NCBI GenBank assembly: GCA_034439475.1
Contig: JAWXAN010000074.1
Location: 1 to 64,000 of the forward strand
Length of the DNA: 64,000 nucleotides
Direction: 5' to 3'
From: Candidatus Zixiibacteriota bacterium
GTDB lineage: Bacteria; Zixibacteria; MSB-5A5; GN15; FEB-12
Below, piece after piece: positions 34,082-43,981 of this stretch; the stretch's first letter is position 1, and each line of letters starts with the position of its first letter. A program made the position numbers and the translations under genes. The notes under the pieces are model-generated. The model saw only the letters and a program-made list of their open reading frames with translations, was not told where the DNA came from and did not search any database.

Positions 34082-35192
34082 ACTAAAAGAGCGGTCATAT
34101 CCGGTATTAACCGGTTCATCGGTCCTACCGCAGTTCGGTGCTGAACTAAAAAGCTTAATCGATGATAACCGCTTATTTGTGTTATTCGATGCCAATGTAT
34201 ACGCTCTCCATTACAAAACCATTCTTAACTCCATAAAGATTCCACAGTCACGAATTAAGGAGTTCGTCATCCCTTCGGGAGAAAAGGCGAAATCATTGTC
34301 GGTGTTGAGTCACATTTATGATTTTCTGCTTCAGGAAAAAGTCAGGCGGCAGGATATTATTCTTACCTGCGGGGGAGGTGTGACAAGCGACCTCGGAGGG
34401 TATGCCGCCGCTACCACTTTACGTGGACTGCGCTGGGTTGCTCTTCCGACGACGCTGCTTGGAATGGTCGATGCCGCCATCGGAGGCAAAACCGGGATTA
34501 ATCATACGACAGGTAAAAATCTCATCGGCGCAATTTGGCAGCCGAATTTTGTCTGCAATGAACTCGAATTTCTTGAGACTCTTCCGGGCAGGCAAATGAC
34601 CGCCGGTCTCGGAGAGGTATTAAAATATGCCGGTCTTCAAGGTAAGGCTTTCCTCGCGCCTCTTCAGAAATATTGCATGAAACAAGAGAACTTGAGCCAC
34701 AATGAGCTTGAGAAGCTGATTTCCCTGTCTGTTCAATACAAAGCGAAGATTGTATCGGCAGATGAACGCGAATTTGGAATGCGCGCAATTCTGAACTTCG
34801 GGCACACCTACGCTCATGCAATAGAGGCAAGTCTTGGATATGGCAAATTACTTCATGGGGAGGCTGTCATCATCGGGGTAATAGGGGCTTTGCATTTGAG
34901 CCGTTTGACCGGTTCAGCTGACAAACCAAGTCTCGAGAGTTATAACGATCTTGCATTGGAAATGCTTGCCAGGGTTCCGCATCGGATAATAGAGAGTCCA
35001 AAGGTGTTGTCTGCTATGACTCTTGACAAAAAACGGACATCTTCCGGTCAAAGTTTTATTCTGTTAAAATCACTCGGAAAGCCGATAATTACTGATAAGG
35101 TTTCAAAGATGCAGGTGGTCGAGGCGCTAAAGCTGGCCTTGCAGGATTACAAGATAGTCGGAGGGACGCGTGCGAACGCTTTTAGTCGTTAA
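34062..35192 (+). CDS. aroB: 3-dehydroquinate synthase
   Basis: A 376-residue NAD and metal-dependent enzyme that cyclises DAHP. Conserved: LTCGGGVTSDLGGYAAATTLRG, LPTTLLGMVDAAIGGKTGIN, the metal His region LNFGHTYAHAIEA, LHGEAVIIGV and DKKRTS. I chose ATG 34062, which has a GGAAGG site and overlaps aroK by 20 bp; an in-frame start at 34038 would overlap more. It overlaps aroQ by 23 bp. Confidence 0.94.
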   Translation: MVRTVVRLKERSYPVLTGSSVLPQFGAELKSLIDDNRLFVLFDANVYALHYKTILNSIKIPQSRIKEFVIPSGEKAKSLSVLSHIYDFLLQEKVRRQDIILTCGGGVTSDLGGYAAATTLRGLRWVALPTTLLGMVDAAIGGKTGINHTTGKNLIGAIWQPNFVCNELEFLETLPGRQMTAGLGEVLKYAGLQGKAFLAPLQKYCMKQENLSHNELEKLISLSVQYKAKIVSADEREFGMRAILNFGHTYAHAIEASLGYGKLLHGEAVIIGVIGALHLSRLTGSADKPSLESYNDLALEMLARVPHRIIESPKVLSAMTLDKKRTSSGQSFILLKSLGKPIITDKVSKMQVVEALKLALQDYKIVGGTRANAFSR

Positions 35193-35598
35193 CGGGCCAA
35201 ATCTGAATCTTCTCGGTACACGCGAACCGGAGATATACGGGACTAAAAACCTTAAGGATCTCGAAAGTGAGCTTTCATTGAGGGCTGGAAAGAATGGTCT
35301 GAGTGTTCGTTTCTTTCAGTCGAATCACGAAGGCGCACTTATTGATTTTGTGCAGGAGAATAGTCCGGGAGCTCATGGCATGATACTCAATGCCGGCGCA
35401 CTGACGCATTATAGTTATGCCCTCCGCGACGTTATAACTGCTGTTTCTATTAGAACAATTGAAGTCCACATCAGTAATATCAATTCTCGCGAAGAGTTTC
35501 GCAAAACATCTGTTATTGCGCCTGTCTGCCTTGGCCAGATAAGCGGACTTGGCTTTGAAAGTTATTTCCTCGCGCTTGATTTCTTCAGCCGCCTTTGA
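35170..35598 (+). CDS. aroQ: 3-dehydroquinate dehydratase, type II
   Basis: A 142-residue type II dehydroquinase. The reactive Tyr lies in NLLGTREPEIYGTKNL, followed by SNHEGALIDFVQ, ILNAGALTHYSYALRDVI and EVHISNINSREEFRKTS, with GLGFESYFLAL near the end. It starts at GTG 35170 with a GGAGGG site upstream. With it the cluster covers shikimate synthesis to EPSP; chorismate synthase (AroC) is not in this window. Confidence 0.95.
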   Translation: MRTLLVVNGPNLNLLGTREPEIYGTKNLKDLESELSLRAGKNGLSVRFFQSNHEGALIDFVQENSPGAHGMILNAGALTHYSYALRDVITAVSIRTIEVHISNINSREEFRKTSVIAPVCLGQISGLGFESYFLALDFFSRL

Positions 35599-35669
35599 GC
35601 TTGTTCAGTTCTCTCTCCATACTTAGCTTTGCATCCGCTTTCGTCAATTGATAGGGGCGTGGTGTATAT

Positions 35670-37034
35670 ATGCAAAAGCAAATGGAAGAAAACCGCAATA
35701 GAGTGACCGAAGGCTCAATAGTCAGATCGGTTTTTTCGCTTGCCATTCCCGCATCGCTAGGCCTGTTTATGATATTCATTCTCAACCTTACCAATATGTT
35801 CTGGGTTGGCAAAATCGGGCCGGAGGCTCAGGATGCGGTAAACTCCGCAACAGTGGTCATCTGGCCTATGTTTGCTCTGATGTCTATCGTTTCAATAGGG
35901 TTGACCGCCCTAGTTTCTCGCGCTATCGGGGGCAAAGATTACGCGCAGGCCAGTTTCTATGCCAGGCAGGGGATATTATTCTCCGCAGGCATTGCGCTGG
36001 TGACATCTGTTATTGGTATAGTGGCGGCGCCGTGGCTTCTTTCGGTAATGGGGGCTGTACCCGAGACTCTAAATAATGCCCTCCCGTATTTAAGAATTTT
36101 TTTCGCAAGCGCGCTTATGTTTACTCTCATTGATACCTCATATGCCATATTTAGAGCAGCAGGGGACACTAAGACCCCGGCCAAGATTGGGATCCTGGTT
36201 GTTACGATAAACATAATCCTCGATCCATTATTAATTTTCGGTATCGGTCCGTTTCCAGAGCTTGGAGTCCCAGGTGCGTCACTCTCGACAGCGATCTCGG
36301 AATCTATCGGGCTGGCTCTGATTAGCCGTTGTCTTCTTTCGGGGCGGCTCGGTTTGTCGATAGGAAATGTACGCTCCATTCGTCCTCATTGGGAGAGCAT
36401 TCGCAAGATTGCCCGAATCGGACTTCCCACCACAGTCCAGCACTTGAGCTTTGCTTTGGTTTATTGGTTTCTTATAGACCTCGTGCACAGCTTTGGAGTT
36501 TCGGCTGGGGCCGCAATGGGAATCGGCAACCGGATGGAATCGTTCGGATATTTGACCTGCACCGGATTTTCTATTGCTGCGGCCACGATGGTCGGTCAAA
36601 ATCTCGGGGCCGGCAAGCCTGACCGTGCTGCAAAGTGCGCTTGGGGAGCAGCGGGACTTGGCGTGGCTGTGACAGCTATTATGTCTATTCTCTTTCTGAC
36701 ACTGTCTACCCAGATTGCGGCAATATTTAGCGATGATCAGGCTGTCATCGCAATCACCTCAGATTATCTTATTATACTCGGCCTATCGCAATTGACAATG
36801 GCTCTCGAGATAGTTCTCGAAGGGGCGTTCAACGGCGCCGGAGACACCCTGCCAGTTATGATCGTTATGCTGCCGGGTGCGCTCATTCGGATCCCGATGG
36901 CCTATTTTCTTGCAAACACCCTCGGATGGGGCATAAACGGGGTGTGGTGGACATTGACCATTAGTACTACAATCAAGGCGCTCATTCTGGCGTATTGGTT
37001 TTCGTTGAATAAGTGGCAGGCAAAGAAGGTCTAA
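35670..37034 (+). CDS. MATE-family efflux transporter
   Basis: A 454-residue protein with twelve predicted helices in two homologous halves, typical of the MATE (NorM/DinF) group of Na+ or H+ driven drug exporters. Signature-like segments are SLAIPASLGLFMIFILNLTN, ALVSRAIGGKDYAQA, AAGDTKTPAKIGI and, in the second half, GLPTTVQHLSFALVYW, MVGQNLGAGKPDRA and FNGAGDTLPVMI. It follows aroQ by 71 bp on the same strand. The substrate is unknown. Confidence 0.9.
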   Translation: MQKQMEENRNRVTEGSIVRSVFSLAIPASLGLFMIFILNLTNMFWVGKIGPEAQDAVNSATVVIWPMFALMSIVSIGLTALVSRAIGGKDYAQASFYARQGILFSAGIALVTSVIGIVAAPWLLSVMGAVPETLNNALPYLRIFFASALMFTLIDTSYAIFRAAGDTKTPAKIGILVVTINIILDPLLIFGIGPFPELGVPGASLSTAISESIGLALISRCLLSGRLGLSIGNVRSIRPHWESIRKIARIGLPTTVQHLSFALVYWFLIDLVHSFGVSAGAAMGIGNRMESFGYLTCTGFSIAAATMVGQNLGAGKPDRAAKCAWGAAGLGVAVTAIMSILFLTLSTQIAAIFSDDQAVIAITSDYLIILGLSQLTMALEIVLEGAFNGAGDTLPVMIVMLPGALIRIPMAYFLANTLGWGINGVWWTLTISTTIKALILAYWFSLNKWQAKKV

Positions 37035-37075
37035 TGACCGTTGACCGAGCGCGTTTGTTTCGGTTAATTTAGTAC

Positions 37076-38005
37076 ATGGAAACAATAGGGATAGGGCTTG
37101 CAATAAACGCTGATGAACACAGCGCCCCTGCGGGACATCCCGAGCGCGCAGACAAGCTCGACGATGTCCTTGACTGGCTCAATACATCGCCACCCCAGCA
37201 CATTGAAATATTCAGTCCGACAGAACATGGAACTGAGCCCATTTACCGAGTGCATGAGAGGAACTACATCGACAAATTGAAAGCGAACGTTTTGTTATTA
37301 TTTCTTGATAGCGACACCTACGTAACGCCGACATCGTTCAAAGCGGTGTGTGATGTGGTCGATCTGCTTCTCAGCGCTGTAGACAATTCGGTGTCGAACA
37401 AAACGAACATTTCGTTTGTCATTGGCCGCCCGCCGGGACACCATGCCGAACGCGCCGGAGGTATGGGATTCTGCCCTGTCAACTCGATTGCCGTTGCCGC
37501 ACAGTATGCGCTCGATTCGTATCCTCTGGGACGAGTGTCAATTGTAGATTTCGACGTCCATCACGGCAACGGCACTCAGGATATTTTCTATGACCGACGT
37601 GACTGCTTCTTTGCTTCGCTGCATCAGTACCCTTTTTATCCAGGAACAGGCGCGGCAAGTGAGCGAGGGATAGGAGTGGGCTTGGGCTATACATTAAACT
37701 GTCCTCTCAAGGCCGGAAGCGGCGACCGGGAGGTACTTGACTGCTTCGATATCGCAATTATTCCTGCCTTGGAAGACTATCATTCCGAAATGCTATTTGT
37801 CTCCGCCGGATTCGATGCCCATGCCCGCGATCCTATTGGCGGATGCGCAATGTCCGGCGATGGGTTCTATCAGATAGGAGTTCGTCTCAAGAGGTTTGCC
37901 GCTGTATTCTGCAATGGCAGAGTTATTTGTAATCTCGAAGGAGGTTATGACAAGCAGGCAAACAAAGAATCAATTGAAAACTTCCTCAGAGGATTATCTG
38001 AATGA
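37076..38005 (+). CDS. Histone-deacetylase-family hydrolase (AcuC/HdaH type)
   Basis: A 309-residue zinc hydrolase of the HDAC superfamily, which removes acyl groups from lysines or polyamines in bacteria. The active-site His pair is in RPPGHHAERAGGMGFC, the zinc ligands in DFDVHHGNGTQDIFY and SAGFDAHARDPIGG, and the catalytic Tyr region in NLEGGYDKQ. Length fits single-domain bacterial members. It overlaps the FAH gene by 4 bp. The substrate is not determined; acetoin-related or acetylpolyamine roles are both known for the family. Confidence 0.88.
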   Translation: METIGIGLAINADEHSAPAGHPERADKLDDVLDWLNTSPPQHIEIFSPTEHGTEPIYRVHERNYIDKLKANVLLLFLDSDTYVTPTSFKAVCDVVDLLLSAVDNSVSNKTNISFVIGRPPGHHAERAGGMGFCPVNSIAVAAQYALDSYPLGRVSIVDFDVHHGNGTQDIFYDRRDCFFASLHQYPFYPGTGAASERGIGVGLGYTLNCPLKAGSGDREVLDCFDIAIIPALEDYHSEMLFVSAGFDAHARDPIGGCAMSGDGFYQIGVRLKRFAAVFCNGRVICNLEGGYDKQANKESIENFLRGLSE

Positions 38006-38793
38006 ATAATGAGCGCTTTGTCCGGTTTTCAACAGAGAAAAGCATACTTTCCCGATTTGGGGTGATCCGAGAGGGCGCACTTTCCGTATTGAACTTTGCC
38101 CCATGGGAGGGAGGAAGTGAGACCGGCGAGAGGCTAAATGTCCAAGAAATTCGCCTGCTGGCGCCGGTGACGCCTTCTAAAATAGTTTGTGTAGGATTAA
38201 ACTACCATGCCCATGTCAGCGCATCCTTCTCAGCTGATAAACCTCCAGATACGCCATTGATTTTTCTGAAGCCGCCGTCGTCGGTCATTGGGCCAAAGGA
38301 AAGCATTGTTCATCCGGAACAGAGCGAAAGAGTAGATTACGAAGCCGAACTCGGTATCGTTATTGGTAAACTCGCGCGATTTGTTTCGGAAGAGACCGCA
38401 CTCGATCATATATTTGGCTTTACCTGTGTAAATGATGTCACAGCCCGCGATCTTCAGAAAAAAGACGGCCAGTGGGGACGCGCTAAAGGGTTCGACACGT
38501 TTTGTCCCGTTGGTCCATGGATTATTCCGAGGGATGACATTGATTTTGCAAATGCGCAGGTCGAAGGGATACTCAACGATAATGTTATGCAGTCCGGAAA
38601 CACTTCCCAGATGATATTTTCGATTCCAACTATAATTTGCTATATCTCTTCGGTTATGACCCTCGAACCGGGTGATCTCATTGCAACAGGCACTCCTTCA
38701 GGTATCGCTCCAATGAAGCCGGGTGATACAATTGTAGTGCGGATAGCCGGAATCGGAGAGCTTTCCAATACTATGGTCGCTCAAAGCCATTGA
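38002..38793 (+). CDS. Fumarylacetoacetate hydrolase (FAH) family protein
   Basis: 263 residues. The C-terminal FAH fold is clear: VGLNYHAHVSASFS, IFLKPPSSVIGP, the metal ligands in DYEAELGIVIGKLA and NDVTARDLQKKDGQWGRAKG, FDTFCPVGPWI, MIFSIPTIICYIS, and LEPGDLIATGTPSGI. The family includes oxaloacetate decarboxylases, acylpyruvases and HpcE-type isomerases in the cleavage of 2-oxo acids; the specific reaction is not clear. It is translationally coupled to the HDAC-like gene. Confidence 0.88.
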   Translation: MNNERFVRFSTEKSILSRFGVIREGALSVLNFAPWEGGSETGERLNVQEIRLLAPVTPSKIVCVGLNYHAHVSASFSADKPPDTPLIFLKPPSSVIGPKESIVHPEQSERVDYEAELGIVIGKLARFVSEETALDHIFGFTCVNDVTARDLQKKDGQWGRAKGFDTFCPVGPWIIPRDDIDFANAQVEGILNDNVMQSGNTSQMIFSIPTIICYISSVMTLEPGDLIATGTPSGIAPMKPGDTIVVRIAGIGELSNTMVAQSH

Positions 38794-38866
38794 TTTCGCA
38801 GCCCAAGTTCATTAAATCATACGCCCTATATTGAATAATCCCTATTAATGTTGTTTCTTTATAACT

Positions 38867-40057
38867 ATGACAGAGCGGCTATATTACACCAATCCCAGCC
38901 TGTTGTCGTTCGAGGCGACAATTACGTCGAAGGGAATGCACAAAGACCTGTATTATACCGTGCTTGATCGGTCAGCTTTCTATCCCACATCTGGGGGCCA
39001 GCTTCATGACAAAGGTGTTCTTGGCGGAGAACAGGTCGTGGAAGTTATCGAGAGCGAATCGAGCCAAGTCTGGCATCTTTCAACAAATCCTGCTGGAGAG
39101 GTGGGTGATTTAGTTACGGGGGTTGTCGATGAAACTCGTCGGAAGCGAAACCGTCAACTTCACTCTGCACAGCACCTTCTCAGCGCGGCGTTTACACACC
39201 TATTGAAGATGGAAACTGTCTCAGTCCATCTTGGCGAAGAATACGGGGCGGTGGAATTGCAGACATCGGGGATAAGCGACGAACAAATCGAAACCATAGA
39301 GCGCAGTGTAAATGACTTAATCAGTCAAAATCTTGAGATTTCAATACTTTTTGCAACAGGAGATGAACTTGCTGCTATACCGCTTCGCAAGCCGTCCTCA
39401 CGCGAAGGAATTATCCGCATTATCAAAATCGGAGACTACGATTGGTCCGCCTGTGGAGGAACGCACTGCTCACAAACCTCGGAAATCGGTTTGGTGAAAA
39501 TCATCGGGCCTGAAAAGATGCGCGGCCATATACTCGTAAAATTCCTTGCCGGAGAACAAGCATTGGCTGACTACGCTTTTCGTTTCAAAGTAACCCAAGA
39601 ATTGAGCCAGCTTCTGACCTGCCATCCCTCCGATCTTTTATCAAAGGTGCAAAAACTCTTGTCAGACAATAAAACTGCCCGGACCGAAATAAAGGGGCTC
39701 CAAGAAGCTCTCCTCCCAACTTTGGTCGCTCAGCTTGCAGAAAAGAAAGTAAGAGTCTCGAAAACGCCCTTCCTGTTCCACCATGACGATAATCTTGACC
39801 CTGCATTGCTCAGCCCGTTGGCGTCCCAGCTTGCGATGTGTATAAACGGCGTGGTTATTATTACGTCTCAGGAACGACTTGTGCTTTCTGTCTCACAAAC
39901 TACAGGCCACAAAGCAAACGAGTTGGTTAAATCACTCTGTCAATCGCTCGGGCTTCGCGGGGGCGGAAACGAGTCAGTTGCGCAGATTGGCGGGGTCGAG
40001 CGGAAAATGACGGAGCAAATTCCTGGGTTGATAACGGATTTGCTTTCCAAGAGATAA
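38867..40057 (+). CDS. alaX: Alanyl-tRNA editing protein (AlaX type, with DHHA1-like C-terminus)
   Basis: A 396-residue stand-alone relative of the alanyl-tRNA synthetase editing domain, which hydrolyses Ser- or Gly-tRNA-Ala. The N-terminal domain has FYPTSGGQLHDKG; the zinc motif RQLHSAQHLLSAAF and CGGTHCSQTSEIG is complete. A helical middle (about residues 250-290) leads to a DHHA1-like end with LGLRGGGNESVAQIGG, as in AlaRS and AlaX-L. No synthetase core is present, so it acts as trans-editing enzyme. Confidence 0.88.
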   Translation: MTERLYYTNPSLLSFEATITSKGMHKDLYYTVLDRSAFYPTSGGQLHDKGVLGGEQVVEVIESESSQVWHLSTNPAGEVGDLVTGVVDETRRKRNRQLHSAQHLLSAAFTHLLKMETVSVHLGEEYGAVELQTSGISDEQIETIERSVNDLISQNLEISILFATGDELAAIPLRKPSSREGIIRIIKIGDYDWSACGGTHCSQTSEIGLVKIIGPEKMRGHILVKFLAGEQALADYAFRFKVTQELSQLLTCHPSDLLSKVQKLLSDNKTARTEIKGLQEALLPTLVAQLAEKKVRVSKTPFLFHHDDNLDPALLSPLASQLAMCINGVVIITSQERLVLSVSQTTGHKANELVKSLCQSLGLRGGGNESVAQIGGVERKMTEQIPGLITDLLSKR

Positions 40058-40058
40058 G

Positions 40059-43000
40059 ATGCGCGTATTATTATTTGCCACCTTTCTACTGACACTGTCA
40101 TCGTTTCCTGCGCAATCGCAAACACGCGAACGACTCGATCTTCACCATGCCGACGCGCTTGAGGTAATCCTTGGGCTTCAGGACACGACTGTTGTCGATG
40201 GTTCTGTCATTTTCAAAACCACTAGCGGCTTGATTTATTGTGATTCCGCCGTATGGGTCAAAGGGCTGACCGTCAAACTCATGGGAAATGTCCGCGTCGA
40301 TGATGCCGAGTACCAGCTCACCGCCGATGAAGTGGATTATAATCTGGTGACCCAGGAGGCATTCGCGAACGGGCCTTATGTAGAGCTGTGGTCGAAACAG
40401 GACTCCCTTTTTGCTGTCGGCACCGAGGCGCTTTATAACAAATCGACCAAGTATTTCCGAATGGGGAATCGGCCTACGATGTATCTGAACTACCCTGACA
40501 GCGCGAATATGGTTGAAGTCATCGCTGAGAATATCGAATACGACGGCATGCGTGTCAGAGCCGAAGCAACGGGCAACGTCATTATCACATCCAATGAGGT
40601 GTCGACTTCTTCCGGTTGCGCCATCATGAGGCCTGATCTCAACATACTCGATCTCTACCAATCACCCGTGGCAACAAAAGGGAAATCCCGCATTTCCGGC
40701 GGACTCATTTCTATAATTTCGCTCGATAAGCAGATAAGTCGAATCGACGTCCTTGATTCGGCACGAGGTGAATTTACTGAACCTGTTGACTCGGCCGGTC
40801 TGTTTACCGACAGATCAATTCTTTCGGGCTCACGGATTATCTTTGATTTCGCTGGTGGAGAATTGGCCCACGTGTTTTCCTATGGTCAGGCATATTCCTG
40901 GTATAATCCCTCCTCACGTGGCAAGAGTGACTCAACACAAAACAGTGTGTCCGGTGATACGATTCGGTTCACACTTGAAAATGAACTCTTAGACCGCGTT
41001 GATGTAATCGGCGGAGCAGTGGGAACGTTCTACAGCGCCAAGACAACTATGAAAGACACTGTCTCAACCACGATCGTTGATACCATCGATTATAGCTCAA
41101 GGAAAATCCAATACGCCGTAAATGATTCGCTCATCACACTCTATGAAGATGCAGCTATCGGCTCTGGCACCGTGGCGCTCGAGGCCTTCCAGGTTGAGTT
41201 CGATACTCAAGAGAGAATTATCGAGGCCTTTTCCGCATATGAAATAAAAAGCAGGACCGATTCGTCTGCCACATTCACATCGGAGCTTCAGCCGAACACG
41301 ATACCAGTTGTCCTGAAAGATAAGGAAGACGTCCTCTACGGCGACTATCTGGAATATTCAATCGACACAGAAAAAGGACGCATATTAAAGTCAAAGTCGG
41401 GATATGAGACAGGGTTTTTCTATGGAGAACAGCTCTATCGCGAAAAACGGGATATTTTTTATCTCGATGATGGCCGATACACCACTTGCGATGCCGACGA
41501 GCCGCATTTTCATTTTCACTCCAAGCGCCTCAAACTCATTGAAAATGACCGGCTTATCGCCAAGCCAGTAGTGCTGAGTATTGGTCGACTGCCGATTCTT
41601 GCGATTCCGTACTATGTGTTTCCGCTCAAAAAGGGACGACACTCGGGCATACTTCCCTTCACATTCGGAAATATAGAGCGGGGCGAGCGCTATATCCGAA
41701 ATGTCGGCTACTATTTTGCGCCGTCTGAATTTTGGGACGCCCAAGCCGCGCTTGACTATTATGAACAGCAGCGGTCAGTCAACTTCTATGGAAAGCTCAA
41801 CTACAATAGGCGGTATCTCTTCAATGGCTCATTCGACGGTAACTATACTCGCCAGACGGGGTATAACCGATCAACGGCGGACGAATTCAAATCCGCTCGC
41901 TGGACTTTGCGAGGTTCGCACAATCATGATATTAGCCCGAGTTTCAGGGTAACATCCTCGGGACAGATACAATCTGATGCGACATATTATAATGACTTTT
42001 CTACAAACTTAAGCGACCGGCTTAACAGGGTGCTGTCCTCAAGGCTTAATTTTTCTAAGCGATTCAGCCAGTCGGTTTCTCTGTCGGGTCTGTTTTCGCA
42101 GGAACTGGATCTCGATCGAGATTCGCGCACAACAACATTTCCAGCCCTTTCCCTTTCACTTCCGGTCATTCGTCCTTTCGGAGCAGGGAATGTCGATGAG
42201 AAGGGGATATTGGACCAAGCATGGTTTAACAGGCTCACTGTGAGCTATCGCCCATCATTGTTGAATTACTCCAGCCGCTCGGTATCAAAACGGGTGGATG
42301 TCGACACCGCTCTTTTTGCCGATACACTGGTCACCGATACCCTTATTTTGATTGACACTCTCTCGTCTCATAACAGGAAACAATACACGAGGATTGACCA
42401 TCCATTCACGGCATCACTCCCTCTCACGATCGCGCGCTACTTTACACTTAGCCCTGGTTTTTCTTACACGGAAAATTGGTTTAGGATATACAATACAGCT
42501 TTTGCGGATTCCCAGGGTATCGAAGCTGGCGCCTACCGGACTTATCTATACAGTACTGGTGTCGGACTCTCGACCAAGCTCTACGGGACAGTCACGCCCA
42601 ATATTTTCGGACTTGCCGGGCTGAGGCAGGTGCTTACGCCCAATGTCTCTTACAGCTACACGCCGCAACTAAACCGCTTTCCTGAGATTAGGGCCTACGC
42701 CGGAGGGGGAGCCGGAAGCACACGCCGAAGCCAAGCCGTTTTACTCGGTCTTGATCAGGTATATCAGGCTCGTGTCGGTGAAGGAGAATTTGCCCGAGTC
42801 TACCAACTTCTGTCAGTAACCACAAATTTCGGTTACGATTTTGAGGCAGGGGAGAGAAAGTACTCGGATCTAAACACAAGTTTTTCCTCGACACTATTAC
42901 CGAGGATAAATTTTTACGGTAGTTTGACGCATTCGCTCTACGAGCAAAATTCTAACACACTCAATTTCTGGTCGCCAAGCTTACAAAGCTTTGATTTTAA

Positions 43001-43454
43001 TGCCTCTATCTCGCTCAATGGCACCTCGTTTATCTTCGACGATGTCTTCTCCAGACAACCCCAAGGCGTTGATTCGGCAAGCCATGTGGGTGTGGGGGGA
43101 CAATTTGGCGGTCGAAAGGGCTGGGATCTCTCGGCTACATACAGCTTCAGTGAAAGCGGTTATCACACGCTGTACCGCAAAGAGAGCTTCATCCGCTTCT
43201 CGCTTCAGTTTAACCTAACATCGCAGACAACGGTAGATTATTCGCAGTATTATGACTTTGGCGAGGGACAAACGATAAATAACGAAGTAAGCATTACCCG
43301 AACTATTCACTGCTGGACGGGTAATTTTTACTGGGTTCCGATTGGATCAAATCACGGCTATGGTTTCAGGCTCTTTGTTACGGCCATACCGGCAATCAAA
43401 ATCGACAATTCTCAGAGCAATCTGAATAGCGGAACATTTTTCAACAACAGATAG
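40059..43454 (+). CDS. lptD: LPS-assembly outer membrane protein LptD-like (OstA)
   Basis: A 1131-residue secreted protein (signal peptide MRVLLFATFLLTLSSFPAQS). Residues about 40-330 carry OstA/LptA-like beta-strand repeats (VDGSVIFKTTSGLIYCDSAV, LTADEVDYN, AEATGNVIITSNEV). Residues about 480-1131 resemble the LptD beta barrel, with LPFTFGNIERGERYIRNVGY, then many alternating strands and a terminal aromatic-rich strand. LptD inserts lipopolysaccharide into the outer membrane. It is longer than proteobacterial LptD (about 780 residues), as in many Bacteroidetes-like lineages. It starts 2 bp after alaX. Confidence 0.85.
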   Translation: MRVLLFATFLLTLSSFPAQSQTRERLDLHHADALEVILGLQDTTVVDGSVIFKTTSGLIYCDSAVWVKGLTVKLMGNVRVDDAEYQLTADEVDYNLVTQEAFANGPYVELWSKQDSLFAVGTEALYNKSTKYFRMGNRPTMYLNYPDSANMVEVIAENIEYDGMRVRAEATGNVIITSNEVSTSSGCAIMRPDLNILDLYQSPVATKGKSRISGGLISIISLDKQISRIDVLDSARGEFTEPVDSAGLFTDRSILSGSRIIFDFAGGELAHVFSYGQAYSWYNPSSRGKSDSTQNSVSGDTIRFTLENELLDRVDVIGGAVGTFYSAKTTMKDTVSTTIVDTIDYSSRKIQYAVNDSLITLYEDAAIGSGTVALEAFQVEFDTQERIIEAFSAYEIKSRTDSSATFTSELQPNTIPVVLKDKEDVLYGDYLEYSIDTEKGRILKSKSGYETGFFYGEQLYREKRDIFYLDDGRYTTCDADEPHFHFHSKRLKLIENDRLIAKPVVLSIGRLPILAIPYYVFPLKKGRHSGILPFTFGNIERGERYIRNVGYYFAPSEFWDAQAALDYYEQQRSVNFYGKLNYNRRYLFNGSFDGNYTRQTGYNRSTADEFKSARWTLRGSHNHDISPSFRVTSSGQIQSDATYYNDFSTNLSDRLNRVLSSRLNFSKRFSQSVSLSGLFSQELDLDRDSRTTTFPALSLSLPVIRPFGAGNVDEKGILDQAWFNRLTVSYRPSLLNYSSRSVSKRVDVDTALFADTLVTDTLILIDTLSSHNRKQYTRIDHPFTASLPLTIARYFTLSPGFSYTENWFRIYNTAFADSQGIEAGAYRTYLYSTGVGLSTKLYGTVTPNIFGLAGLRQVLTPNVSYSYTPQLNRFPEIRAYAGGGAGSTRRSQAVLLGLDQVYQARVGEGEFARVYQLLSVTTNFGYDFEAGERKYSDLNTSFSSTLLPRINFYGSLTHSLYEQNSNTLNFWSPSLQSFDFNASISLNGTSFIFDDVFSRQPQGVDSASHVGVGGQFGGRKGWDLSATYSFSESGYHTLYRKESFIRFSLQFNLTSQTTVDYSQYYDFGEGQTINNEVSITRTIHCWTGNFYWVPIGSNHGYGFRLFVTAIPAIKIDNSQSNLNSGTFFNNR

Positions 43455-43607
43455 TCTTGGGCGATCTTCCTATTTTCACGGCAAAGCCGCCTTTCCGGCA
43501 CATGGTTTTAAGTTTTTTAGTTGACACAATTTCGGGCATTCTCCTCTTTGTCGGGCGAATAGAGAAATAAGTAACCTAAACGAAGTATTTCAGGAAGGGA
43601 AACCGCA

Positions 43608-43883
43608 ATGACTAAGGATGAAATGATTGCGATGATCGCTCAGAGCACAGGGATCACGAAGGGCCAAGCGACATCGGCCATGCTGACATTTATGGAAGGT
43701 GTGACCACCCAGCTGAAAAAGGGGAAGAAGGTCAGTTTCACAGGTTTCGGGACTTTTTCCATCTCCAAGAAAAAAGCCCGCACCGGACGTAATCCCCAAA
43801 CAGGGGCGGCAATCGCCATTCCGGCGACAAAAGTTCCGGTTTTTCGCGCGGGAAAGCGACTTAAGGAAGCCGTGCGGAAATAA
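43608..43883 (+). CDS. hup: HU/IHF-family DNA-binding protein
   Basis: A 91-residue nucleoid protein. It has TKDEMIAMIAQSTGITKGQA at the start, then GFGTFSISKKKARTGRNPQT, the conserved DNA-binding arm, and IPATKVPVFRAGKRLKEAV at the end. A good ribosome binding site (GGAAGGG) precedes ATG 43608. A TTGACA at 43521 suggests a promoter but the -10 box is weak. A terminator follows directly. Confidence 0.95.
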   Translation: MTKDEMIAMIAQSTGITKGQATSAMLTFMEGVTTQLKKGKKVSFTGFGTFSISKKKARTGRNPQTGAAIAIPATKVPVFRAGKRLKEAVRK

Positions 43884-43907
43884 ATCGCTATCGATTTATT
43901 TCTTTCA

Positions 43908-43933
43908 GGCAGGGCAGGTGTCCTGCCTTTTTT
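43908..43933 (+). terminator. Rho-independent terminator after hup
   Basis: GGCAGG (43908-43913) pairs with CCTGCC (43922-43927), followed by six T. It ends the hup transcript 25 bp after the stop. Confidence 0.85.
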
Positions 43934-43981
43934 ATTGAATTTGAAACCTGTTTCTTTCAACCGTCTCATTTATATTAATTC

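Noticed and set aside
40098-40661. A 187-codon minus-strand frame at the start of lptD
   Set aside because: It lies opposite the signal peptide and OstA repeats of lptD, with no family resemblance and no promoter or ribosome binding site.
43521-43549. TTGACA upstream of hup as a promoter
   Set aside because: No convincing -10 box stands at 16-18 bp, so I mention it only within the hup entry.
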